Positions 1 to 7,332 of a stretch of 9,247 bases of DNA are shown here, in pieces. The notes beneath the pieces are model-generated. The model was not told the DNA's origin. It saw nothing but the letters and a program-made list of their open reading frames with translations, and made no database searches. This stretch comes from an uncultured Clostridium sp. (lineage in GTDB: Bacteria > Bacillota_A > Clostridia > TANB77 > CAG-508). The stretch's first letter is position 1; each line of letters begins with the position of its first letter. Location of the stretch: positions 1 through 9,247 of the forward strand of contig CAMXLV010000070.1 of the NCBI GenBank assembly GCA_947244675.1, read 5' to 3'. Position numbers and translations under genes: made by a program.

Positions 1-114
1 ACTGTAAAAAATCTAAATCGTTTTATTGGTTATCCAGAATTTCAAGATTACCAACAAGAATTAAACAGTATTGAAGAATTAAAAAATGCTATTGGAGAAC
101 TTGGCAATAATTAG
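1..114 (+). CDS. C-terminal end of an unidentified protein (partial)
   Basis: An open frame enters from the left edge and ends with TAG at 112-114, giving 37 residues that begin TVKNLNRFIGYPEF and end ELGNN. The tail is hydrophilic and helix-prone, with no membrane segment and no motif I recognise, so no function is assigned. It lies only 15 nt upstream of the tyrS start codon with no terminator between, so the two are probably cotranscribed. The reading frame is supported by normal low-GC codon choice and by its clean stop just before the tyrS ribosome binding site. It contains no CGG codon. Confidence 0.6.
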   Translation, partial: TVKNLNRFIGYPEFQDYQQELNSIEELKNAIGELGNN

Positions 115-132
115 AAAGGTTTGATAAATATG
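115..132 (+). promoter_or_regulatory. tyrS ribosome binding site and start choice
   Basis: The purine stretch GAAAGG (114-119) lies 10 nt before ATG at 130. An in-frame TTG at 121 would extend the protein by three residues, but it sits almost on top of the Shine-Dalgarno sequence. ATG 130, giving [13 protein letters not shown], is therefore the better start. Confidence 0.6.
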
Positions 133-1345
133 GAAAACGTTTTTACAATTTTAGAAGAAAGAGGCTATATTGAGCAAATGACTCATCCAGAGCAGATAAA
201 AGAACTATTTGGGAAAGAATCTGTTCCTTTTTATATTGGAATTGATCCTACTGCTGATAGTTTACATGTTGGTCATTTTGTTTCTTTAATGGTTGCTAGT
301 CATATGCAAAAATGTGGACATAGGCCAATTATTTTAGTTGGTGGTGGAACTGCAACTATTGGTGATCCTTCTCGGAAAAACTGATATGAGAAAAATGCTA
401 TCACGTGAAGAACTAGATCATAATGTTACTTGTATCCAAAAACAAATTGAAAAATTTGTTAGTTTCAAAGGAAATAATGGTGCCATTATTGTCAATAATG
501 CTGATTGGTTATTAGATTTAAAATTTGTTGACTTTGTACGCCAAATTGGAAGTTTATTTTCTGTAAATCGTATGCTTGCTGCTGAATGTTATAAACAAAG
601 AATGGAAACAGGTTTAACTTTTTTTGAAATGAGTTATATGTTAATGCAATCTTATGATTTTCTATACTTATATAATCAATATGGATGCAAACTTCAGATG
701 GGTGGAAATGACCAATGGTCTAACATTATTGGTGGTGTAGAATTAATTAGAAAGATTGGAAAAGATGATTCATTTGGTTTAACTTTTAAATTATTAACCA
801 CAAAAGAAGGCAAAAAAATGGGAAAAACCGAAAAAGGTGCCCTTTGGTTAGATCCCAATAAAACTTCTCCTTATGATTTTTACCAATATTGGAGAAATGT
901 TGAAGATGAAAGTATTGAAAATGTATTTTGTATGCTTACATTTTTACCGATGGAAAAAATAAAAGAGCTTTCTTCTTACCAAGATGAAAAAATTAATGAA
1001 GCCAAAAAAATCTTAGCATATGAAATTACAAAATTAGTTCATGGTGAGGAAGAAGCAACAAAAGCTAAAGAAGCTTCTGATGCTCTATTTAGTGGACAAG
1101 GAAGTTTAGAACATATGCCAACCATAAAAATTGATAACAAAAATTTATCCATTTTGGATGCCATACTTTTAACTGGTATAGCACCATCTAAAGGACAAGC
1201 AAAAACTTTAATTAGCCAAGGTGGTATCTCTTTAAATGACGAAAAAATTATGGATGCAAATTATACATTATCTGAGAAAGACTTTTCAAATGGTTATGCT
1301 ATTTTAAGAAAAGGAAAAAAAGTATTTTTCAAATTAGAATCTTAA
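130..1345 (+). CDS. tyrS: Tyrosyl-tRNA synthetase, read through a +1 shift at 373
   Basis: This is a class I tyrosyl-tRNA synthetase, which activates tyrosine with ATP and charges tRNA-Tyr in the cytoplasm. The catalytic domain shows [15 protein letters not shown] (HIGH-type motif at residues 46-49), GDPSGKT around residues 78-84, a Y-x-x-x-Q-x-x-D tyrosine pocket, GGNDQWSN, and KMGKT (KMSKS-type, residues 229-233). An S4 RNA-binding domain fills about residues 338-404. The first 81 codons are in one frame. At codon 82 the frame reads TCT-CGG-AAA-AAC-TGA and would stop after 84 residues. Omitting the C at 373 gives TCT-GGA-AAA-ACT, restores the conserved GDPSGKT and leads to a normal 404-residue enzyme. 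No other lesion is visible. The frame change is seen directly; whether it is recoding, a mutation or a sequence error is inference. A strong terminator follows the stop. Confidence 0.93.
373..376 (+). other. CGGA +1 frameshift site in tyrS
   Basis: In the incoming frame the codons are TCT-CGG-AAA-AAC-TGA, with the stop at 382-384. Skipping C373 gives TCT-GGA-AAA-ACT-GAT and continues for 323 codons of unmistakable TyrRS. The residue decoded here is Gly if GGA is read; this position is Gly in many bacterial TyrRSs (GDPSGK) but Phe in E. coli, so it is not strictly diagnostic of Gly. Confidence 0.85.
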
Positions 1346-1360
1346 AATTCTCATTTTGTT

Positions 1361-1391
1361 CCCAAAAGTTTTAAACTTTTGGGCTTTTTTT
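1361..1391 (+). terminator. Rho-independent terminator of tyrS
   Basis: CCCAAAAG (1361-1368) pairs perfectly with CTTTTGGG (1376-1383) around a TTTTAAA loop, and the hairpin is followed by CTTTTTTT. It begins 15 nt after the tyrS stop. The T-tract lies on the plus-strand side only, so it serves tyrS rather than the convergent DUF5665 gene. Confidence 0.9.
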
Positions 1392-1680
1392 ATCTACTTT
1401 TTTCCACAATTTCTACAATATCTGCTATATATTCTCCAATTACTGGAATATTCAAAGTTACTATTTTTTGTAATAAAATAATTAGTATGGCAGTAATTAT
1501 TGTAACACCAATTCCTATCCCTACTCCCCTTGCAATTCCAGCTAGCAAATTTCGTTTAATAATTTCTTTTTTATTTCCTAGCAAATACGACCATTCTATA
1601 TAATTTGATTTTTCTAGCATATTACTCAATTTTTCCACTGCTCTTTGAAACATCATAATATCTTCTTTTTTCATCCACAT
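1390..1680 (-). CDS. Small membrane protein, DUF5665 family
   Basis: This is a 96-residue protein of unknown function. The N-terminal 45 residues are amphipathic and charged (FQRAVEKLSNMLEKSNYIEW). They are followed by a Gly-rich patch, ARGVGIGIGVT, and one hydrophobic segment at about residues 50-71, then LQKIVTLNIPVIGEYIADIVEIVE. The arrangement 'ARG.G...G.t ... LQK.V.LN.P.IG.yIAdIV' is what I recognise as the DUF5665 family of small clostridial/bacillar membrane proteins. The start at 1680 is supported by GGTGG seven nt upstream; an ATG two codons later is an alternative. The Shine-Dalgarno lies inside the terminator-like hairpin that follows the UPF0182 gene, 45 nt away, so expression may depend on read-through from the ftsY-UPF0182 operon. 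No CGG codon is present. Confidence 0.8.
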   Translation of the reverse strand: MWMKKEDIMMFQRAVEKLSNMLEKSNYIEWSYLLGNKKEIIKRNLLAGIARGVGIGIGVTIITAILIILLQKIVTLNIPVIGEYIADIVEIVEKSR

Positions 1681-1717
1681 AAAAAATCCACCTTTTTTCT
1701 TTAGGGTGGATTTTTTT
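1681..1717. terminator. Bidirectional terminator-like hairpin containing the DUF5665 RBS
   Basis: A perfect 12-bp inverted repeat (1681-1692 with 1705-1716) encloses a 12-nt loop. The stem is six A-T pairs plus TCCACC/GGTGGA, so either strand ends in a T-run. On the minus strand it follows the UPF0182 stop by about 10 nt. Its descending arm, GGTGGATTTTTT, runs directly into the ATG of the DUF5665 gene, so the hairpin also sequesters that gene's Shine-Dalgarno. Confidence 0.8.
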
Positions 1718-1725
1718 GCTTAAAT

Positions 1726-4584
1726 TTATTCTCCATTTTGAACAATATTACTACTTTCTGATTGACTATTTTGCTGATTGGTTGTTGTTGTTTTGTCCAA
1801 TTCTTCTTTTTTCTTATCTTCTTCTTGTTTTAGTGCTTCTAAAGAAGTAATTAAATCTTGCAAACGTTTAACATCTTTCCCCATCATTTCCCAATCATTA
1901 TTATCATTTGATTGTGTTAAATTTTTATTTGCTTTTATAATTGCTTCCATCAAGCCTTCTAAGTCATCTGTATTTTCTACTTGGATGTCAACTGCATATC
2001 TGGAAAGCAAATTTTCTAAAGCTTTTGGCAAAGTATCTGCCATTGCAACTTTATTTCCAGAAGCAACTACTACTTTTTTAAGAATTGGCACTTCTGATTC
2101 ATTTAGCATAGTTTGATAGATTGGTTCTACATATAATAAGGTATTATCAATTGGAACAATTAACATTTGTTTTGTTAGTCTTGTTCCTGTTGTATTTAAC
2201 GCTTCTAATTCATTAGCTATTACTTCATCTTCTTCTATTTGTTTATCAATTTGCATTGGTCCTACTATATTACTATCTGCCGATAATTTGTATAGTTTTA
2301 ATTGATTATTACCATTTTGTACATTTCCTACTAAGTAAGAAATAAGATTTTGTTTTTCATTTGGTGTATAAATTTGTACTAATCCGAAATTGCTCTTCTT
2401 CTGGCGTTTTTAACATGGTATAATATGGTTCCATATAAGTTCCAGTTGCTTTTGTTGATTTCACACTATTATATTTGGCAATATCCCATAAATCATCTGC
2501 TCGATATAATACATCTGGTTTTACATTATGATATACTTTTAAGATTTCTGCTTGTACTTTGTATAAAAATTCTGGGTAAACTAAATGACTAGTTATGTCG
2601 TCTGGAATTGGCTGATCTAAGTCTACAAATAAAGTATCATATATGTTTCGATAAGCCATTGCAATTGGATCAGTTCGATCTGTTATGTAATAAGATAATG
2701 TACCATCATAACTATCAACTAATACTTTTACAGAATTTCTAATGTAATTGATATTTTCTTTGATTCCATCATGTTCAATATTTGTGTATTGTGCATAAGG
2801 ATATTGGTTTGACACAGTATATGCATCTATTACCCATATAATTCTTCCTTCTTTGTTGACAACAGTATAAGGATTTTCATCATAAATTAAATAAGGTAGT
2901 GCTTTTTTTACTCTAGCAATGATGTTTCGGTTCATTAATATTTTACTATCTTTCGTAATTTCATTGGAAAATGCTAATTTTAAATCACCTTTTGTTATTC
3001 CTAAAATTAGTTTATCCAAAAATCCTAAACTTAGTCCTGCTTTTCCTTCATAAGTTGATGTGTGTTCTTCTCCATTTTCATCTGTATAATCATATTCTTG
3101 TTTATTTTTAGCATTGGTTGCAACTATTTCGTCAGTTTGCAATCCAAAATAAATATGGGGTTGTTCTATTTTTATTTTTTCATCTTTTCCTGATACTTCT
3201 CTTTGAATATATTGTATGTTTCCGCTTCCGTGTACTTTCTGTTGCTGATACTATAATTTCTCCATTTCCATGTGTATATTCATAAGTTTTGTTATTATAG
3301 GTTCTTCCAGAATTAGCAATTTCCCTTGGTGCCATATATACCACTTGATCTTTTCCATTTACCTTATATTTTGCTAAATTAGCATTTCGATAAGAAAAAT
3401 ATCCGTGTTTCTGTTTGGCTATCTTCTAATGTTTTTAAAACAGCATTTTGACTAATGATTGGTATATTACTAATTGTATTGTTATTTTTTTCTACTTCTT
3501 CACTTGTTATGGTTCCTGAATTTTTAATGCTCTTTTCTTCTATATTAATACGATAAGCATTTTTTGTACTATTGATATTCTCTGCTAGGTATTCTTTTTC
3601 TTTGTCTAATTCATTAGAGCTAACAAATAGTAAATCAAATATCATCATCACAATAAATAATATTACTAAATAGCTTGGAATGAGTGCCAAGTTTTTTAAT
3701 ACTTTGTTGTTATTTCCTTCTTTAAAGTATTTTAGTGCTCGATAAGAAAATATTACAATTACAAAAGCAAATATAATATATCCCCATAATTTCACGGTTG
3801 TTTCTGTAAGACCTGCTCCTACAATGTCTATCTCATCATTTATAGTTAGTAATTTACCAAATACCATATTTTGTGTATTTAATAAAGTCATAATAGCAAT
3901 TCCTACAATAACTAGTAAAATATTTCTCGTCAATTTTTTCATAAATAGGCTTTGCTTTAGCATTTTTCCATCAATTCCATCAAAGAATCGATTGAAAATA
4001 ATAACATAGTATAATGCCATATAAATAGAAAGCCCTACCATTAATACCGTAAAATATAAAGCAATTGCTTCTATTACTGGTTTTTGAAAGATATAATAGG
4101 AAATATCTAAATTAAAAATCATATCTTGTATTCCAAATGCTGTGCTATTCATCACTAGCATGACTTTCTGCATTAAAGTGGTAGCTACTATGATACTTAC
4201 AATGGCAGATATAACTAAAGCTAATGATTTATTTAATAATTTTGGCATTGGTTTATTTTCTTTTTCAAAAAAAGGTTTTAATCCTTTTTTGATTCCTCGG
4301 TTGGTAAAATATATAATTCCATATAATACTACAAAATTAATTGCCATAATAATATATTTGTATATCATATTTGTGTGAAAAATATCTACATATTTTTCTC
4401 CTAATTCTAAGTATTCTAAATAGCTTCCTCTTAATTGTACATAACTAATTCCTGCAAATACAATTAAAAATAAAATAACTAATATCATTCTTGTTCTATT
4501 TTTTTCTTTTTTGTTTTTATTTTTTGTTTCTTTTGTGTTCGCTGTATCCATTATTGTTTCTACCTTTGGTTTGTTCTCTTCCAC
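1726..4584 (-). CDS. UPF0182/COG1615 membrane protein, read through three +1 shifts
   Basis: This is a UPF0182 family protein (COG1615), a large integral membrane protein of unknown function. The N-terminus has seven hydrophobic segments, at about residues 33-50, 72-92, 118-137, 170-195, 218-237, 263-282 and 297-317. A large extracytoplasmic domain follows, with family hallmarks: YYIFQKPVIEA, NSTKNAYRI, VYMAPREI, YEYTHGNGE, GRIIWVIDAYT, YIRNSVKV, IYTPNEKQNLISYL, GPMQID and LLYVEPIYQT. A Gln/Ser/Glu-rich tail ends it. The start is GTG at 4584, preceded by AAAGGAGG. Three in-frame CGGA sites (3405, 3230 and 2386) each need one base skipped. With them the frame is continuous for 951 residues, the usual family length; without them it would stop at 3379, 3180 or 2357. 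The gene starts 24 nt after ftsY and so forms an operon with it. A pseudogene or sequencing error remains possible. Confidence 0.88.
2383..2386 (-). other. CGGA +1 frameshift site C in the UPF0182 gene
   Basis: On the minus strand the incoming frame reads CAA-TTT-CGG-ATT-AGT and stops at TGA 2357-2359. Skipping the C at 2386 gives TTT-GGA-TTA-GTA-CAA-ATT-TAT-ACA-CCA (FGLVQIYTP). This continues through NLISYLVGN and GPMQID to the natural stop at 1726. These motifs straddle the junction exactly where the family requires them. Confidence 0.85.
3222..3230 (-). other. CGGA +1 frameshift site B (double CGG) in the UPF0182 gene
   Basis: The minus strand reads ACA-CGG-AAG-CGG-AAA in the incoming frame, which would stop at TGA 3180-3182. 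Skipping the C at 3230 gives ACA-GGA-AGC-GGA-AAC (TGSGN) and leads into IQYIQREVSG. Two CGGA motifs occur six nt apart and both are in the incoming frame. The shift could happen at either (TGSGN or TRKGN), so the exact base is ambiguous here. Confidence 0.8.
3402..3405 (-). other. CGGA +1 frameshift site A in the UPF0182 gene
   Basis: The minus strand reads GAA-ACA-CGG-ATA-TTT and would stop at TAA 3379-3381. Skipping one base gives ACA-GGA-TAT-TTT-TCT-TAT (TGYFSY), then NANLAKYKVNGKDQ and VYMAPREI. Skipping a G instead would give CGA (Arg) at the same position. The family is variable there, so the inserted residue cannot be settled from this sequence. Confidence 0.85.
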
Positions 4585-4600
4585 AAAATTTCCTCCTTTT
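4585..4600 (-). promoter_or_regulatory. Ribosome binding site deciding a GTG start
   Basis: AAAGGAGG followed by AAATTTT and GTG at 4584-4582 gives near-consensus spacing. It fixes the UPF0182 start at GTG and lies in the 24-nt gap after the ftsY stop, which supports cotranscription and separate initiation. Confidence 0.8.
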
Positions 4601-4608
4601 TTGCCAAT

Positions 4609-5514
4609 TTATAAAATTGCCTTAACAAAATCACTAGCTTGAAAGACTTCCATATCATCAATCTGTTCCCCTATGCCAATAAATTTTACAGGAATTTTAT
4701 TTTCCTCCACAATTCCAATTACTACCCCACCTTTGGCAGTACCATCTAATTTCGTTAATACAAGTCCTGTTATATTAGCTTCTTGTTGAAAAGCTTTTAC
4801 TTGTGAAATGGCATTTTGCCCTGTTGTTCCATCAATTACTAATAATACTTCTTTGTCTGCTTCTTCCATTTCTTTGTTGATTACTTTTTGTATTTTGTTT
4901 AATTCATCCATTAAATATTTTTTGTTGTGCAGTCTTCCTGCTGTATCTACAATTAAAATATCAGCTTGTTTTTCTTTTGTTATTTTGATAGCATCATATA
5001 CAACAGATGCTGGATCTACACCTTCTTCTCTTTTTACAATGTCTGCTCCTGCTCTTTTAGCCCATATTTCTAATTGTTCTACTGCTGCTGCTCGGAAGGT
5101 ATCTGCTGCTGCCACTACTACTTTTTTGCCATCTTTTGCTAAGCGATTAGCTATTTTTCCTATTGATGTAGTTTTTCCAACACCATTGACACCTACTACT
5201 AAAATAACAGATGGTTTTGTTTGTAAGTTTAATTTAATGTCTGTTACTTCTAATATTTTTTGCATTTCTTCACGTAAGACTTTTTTTACTTCTTCTTCCT
5301 CTTGTATTTTTTCCTTTTTTAATCTTTCTCTTAGGTTTCCTATAATTTTCACAGATGTTTCCATTCCTATGTCTGACATAATTAAGATTTCTTCTAGCTC
5401 CTCTAAAAAATCTTCATCTATTTTTCGGAAGCTTTTGAATACATTCCCTATTTTTTCATCAAATGAATTTTTTGTTTTGTTCATTCCTTGTTTTAGTTTA
5501 TCAAAAAATCCCAT
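4609..5514 (-). CDS. ftsY: Signal recognition particle receptor FtsY
   Basis: FtsY is the SRP receptor GTPase, which docks ribosome-SRP complexes at the membrane translocon by forming a twin GTPase with Ffh. The protein has 301 residues: a short N-terminus (MGFFDKLKQG) and a helical N domain to about residue 95, without the long acidic A domain of E. coli FtsY, as is usual in Gram-positives. The NG GTPase domain has the P-loop GVNGVGKTT (108-116), DTFRAAA (138-144), DTAGR (190-194), TKLDGTAKGG (254-263) and GIGEQ (280-284). The ATG at 5514 follows AAGGAG at good spacing. This frame is intact and contains no CGG; its arginines are AGA or CGA, for example in SFRK and TFRAAA. It is the first gene of the minus-strand operon, ahead of the UPF0182 gene. 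The usual smc and ffh neighbours are absent from this window. Confidence 0.97.
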   Translation of the reverse strand: MGFFDKLKQGMNKTKNSFDEKIGNVFKSFRKIDEDFLEELEEILIMSDIGMETSVKIIGNLRERLKKEKIQEEEEVKKVLREEMQKILEVTDIKLNLQTKPSVILVVGVNGVGKTTSIGKIANRLAKDGKKVVVAAADTFRAAAVEQLEIWAKRAGADIVKREEGVDPASVVYDAIKITKEKQADILIVDTAGRLHNKKYLMDELNKIQKVINKEMEEADKEVLLVIDGTTGQNAISQVKAFQQEANITGLVLTKLDGTAKGGVVIGIVEENKIPVKFIGIGEQIDDMEVFQASDFVKAIL

Positions 5515-5518
5515 TATT

Positions 5519-5530
5519 TTTTTCTCCTTC
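5519..5530 (-). promoter_or_regulatory. ftsY ribosome binding site
   Basis: The minus strand reads AGAAGGAGAAAAAAATAATG: an AGGAG Shine-Dalgarno about eight nt before the ATG at 5514. The upstream leader is A-rich, and TATGAT/TACAAT-like hexamers occur about 35-45 nt before the ATG. No -35 box good enough to call is present. Confidence 0.65.
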
Positions 5531-5801
5531 TTGTTGTTTTTTCTTATTGTATCATAGATTCTCTTTTTTTTCTATAGATATTCTTTAAAATTTTAAGGCT
5601 TATATTAATTTTTTGTACAATGATTTTGGTAAATATGAAAGGATAATTTATCAATATCTCACATAAAGTATATTATCATAAGAAATTACTATTTTTAACA
5701 TCAAATGTTCTATTTAGCCATTTTATGCCATATATGTAGCTTTTTTTACATTTTTATAGTAAAATATTGTAAATTAAATTATGAAAAGAGGATGTATAAT
5801 A

Positions 5802-7250
5802 ATGAAAGTACAAAAAGAATTTCAAATAATTAAAATTGAAGATATCATGATTAATCCTGAAAATCCAAGACATGATGCAGTTCAACTTACTATTACAGAA
5901 ATGGGTGAAGAACTTATAATGAAGCAGTTAATTAGAGACAAAGAAGCTGCAAATAAAATGTTTGATTTAATAAAAAGTATTTATGAGTCTGGTTTTATCC
6001 CAACCTTAGCAGTTATACTTGAATATAAGGAAAATATAAAAAGATATATACCATGGGATGGAAATAGAAGAATTACAGCATTAAAAATCTTAAAAAATCC
6101 AACTGTCATGCCAAGCTTAAAATATTTTACCTATGCCCAAATTAATACTGTATTTGAATTTTCTAAAAAAGTGCAAGAAGATTTCTTTGAAGTTCCTTCC
6201 TATATCGTTCCAGGTTTTAAGGAAGCAGCACCAATGATAAAATCAATACATACTACTGCTTCTGGTGCTATGCAATGGGATAGAATAATGATTAAAAGAT
6301 TTGAACAAAAATTAGGATTAAAAAACCTCATAACACAAGCTCAAGATTTATTACCTGATGTTTTTAAAAACTTACCTAATAATTTTCCAACTTCAACATT
6401 AGAAAAAATATTAGAGTCAAAAAATTTTTTAAATATTGATAATATTGATAATGTTTTAACTTTTACATCGTCTATGAATTATACAGAAGAAAAACTAAAA
6501 GAAATAGTAGATGATATAAAAAATGGTAAAATAAACTATAAATCGGTTCAAAGTAATAAGAAAATCAAAGAGTACTTGTACACAGATACTGTAAAAGATT
6601 CTTTTAATGTAAAAATGCCAAAAAAAGATAATCTAACGAATACTTTCACAATTGAATCAAAAACAATTCTAAAAGAACAGCAAAATGATACTATAAAACA
6701 AATTACTTTATCAGAATTAGATAACAAAAAAATTTTACCACCAGAATCAAATATAAAAAAGGAAGATATGATTATTTTTTCAAACATTAATATTGATCAT
6801 TTAGACTTTAAAAATGAAAGAGCAAATAGAATAAAATTATTATCATATGAAATCCAACATTTTTCAAGAAAAAATGACTATAAATATTATCCTATATCCT
6901 ATTGCTTTTCGCTAAGAGCTTTACTAAAGCAAACTAGTATTTATTTTTTAATGAATGCAAACAAATGGGACAAATTGATTATTGGTAAAAATAGAGATTT
7001 AAATTTAAATGAAATTATAAAATACATTACTAGTAATGCTGATAATTTATTCTTTGATGATATAAATATAAAAAAAATTTGGAATATTGTTTTCGTCTCT
7101 CAGATAAATAAGAATTATTTAGATTTAGTTATACATGATCCCTATAAAATCTATCCTAATATAGAATACATAAAAATACTCTCTGATATAGGGTTATTTG
7201 CTATTATACAATATTTTATTGATAAGTGTCCAGCTGATAAAAGGTATTGA
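5802..7250 (+). CDS. ParB/Srx-like N-terminal domain protein, accessory
   Basis: This is a 482-residue cytoplasmic protein. Residues 8-23 (IIKIEDIMINPENPRH) and the block YIPWDGNRRITALKILKNP (82-100) are the two signatures of a ParB/sulfiredoxin-like N-terminal fold, with DGNRR matching the nucleotide-binding 'DGeRR' box. The central and C-terminal parts (about 130-482) are Lys/Asn/Ile-rich and I do not recognise them. I see no partner ParA gene and no parS-like repeat, so chromosome partitioning is unlikely. Proteins of this type often occur singly in mobile or defence-associated regions, but a defence role here is inference only. The start at 5802 is chosen because AGAGGA lies nine nt upstream; the in-frame ATG at 5781 has no Shine-Dalgarno. 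The gene is divergent from ftsY and intact, with no in-frame CGG. Confidence 0.75.
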   Translation: MKVQKEFQIIKIEDIMINPENPRHDAVQLTITEMGEELIMKQLIRDKEAANKMFDLIKSIYESGFIPTLAVILEYKENIKRYIPWDGNRRITALKILKNPTVMPSLKYFTYAQINTVFEFSKKVQEDFFEVPSYIVPGFKEAAPMIKSIHTTASGAMQWDRIMIKRFEQKLGLKNLITQAQDLLPDVFKNLPNNFPTSTLEKILESKNFLNIDNIDNVLTFTSSMNYTEEKLKEIVDDIKNGKINYKSVQSNKKIKEYLYTDTVKDSFNVKMPKKDNLTNTFTIESKTILKEQQNDTIKQITLSELDNKKILPPESNIKKEDMIIFSNINIDHLDFKNERANRIKLLSYEIQHFSRKNDYKYYPISYCFSLRALLKQTSIYFLMNANKWDKLIIGKNRDLNLNEIIKYITSNADNLFFDDINIKKIWNIVFVSQINKNYLDLVIHDPYKIYPNIEYIKILSDIGLFAIIQYFIDKCPADKRY

Positions 7251-7253
7251 CAT

Positions 7254-7273
7254 TAATCCTAGCTAGAGGATTA
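7254..7273 (+). repeat. Short inverted repeat after the ParB-like gene
   Basis: TAATCCT (7254-7260), loop AGCTAG, AGGATTA (7267-7273): a perfect 7-bp stem three nt after the stop codon. No T-run follows, so it is probably an accessory hairpin in the 3' untranslated region. Confidence 0.5.
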
Positions 7274-7292
7274 CTCTAAAGTTATTAGAAAG

Positions 7293-7332
7293 TTAGGAGA
7301 ATTCAGTTTTGGTAATTCTCCTAATTAAATTT
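7293..7332 (+). terminator. Likely terminator of the ParB-like gene
   Basis: TTAGGAGAATT (7293-7303) pairs perfectly with AATTCTCCTAA (7314-7324) around a 10-nt loop. The stem extends by a G-T and an A-T pair and is followed by TTAAATTT. The 11-13 bp stem is strong, but the T-tract is interrupted. Confidence 0.65.

Noticed and set aside
373..376. Classical regulated frameshift of the prfB type
   Set aside because: No shared slippery P-site codon, no stop codon in the A-site and no Shine-Dalgarno-like spacer is common to the four sites.
1778..2116. Plus-strand open frame antisense to the C-terminal part of the UPF0182 gene
   Set aside because: Shadow of the real gene: a low-complexity translation with runs of Ser and Phe, and no start signals.
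373..3405. Plain pseudogenes
   Set aside because: Not fully excluded, but decay should give mixed stops, deletions and both shift signs. Here there are only +1 events at one motif, and conserved motifs are intact on both sides of each.
373..3405. Ordinary sequencing insertion errors
   Set aside because: Errors usually fall in homopolymers. Here the long A and T runs in the same genes are in frame, and the four breaks share CGGA instead. A motif-specific technical artefact remains possible and needs raw reads.
4808..5557. Plus-strand open frame of 249 codons antisense to ftsY
   Set aside because: It is the mirror of a clearly conserved ftsY gene. Its Ser/Phe/Ile-rich translation shows no domain, and there is no ribosome binding site.
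5560..5780. Promoter for the ParB-like gene
   Set aside because: TTTACA at 5745 and TAAAAT at 5760 do not combine with acceptable spacing. A promoter must exist, but I cannot place it.
5781..5801. Earlier in-frame ATG for the ParB-like gene
   Set aside because: No Shine-Dalgarno precedes it. AGAGGA before ATG 5802 is the better signal.
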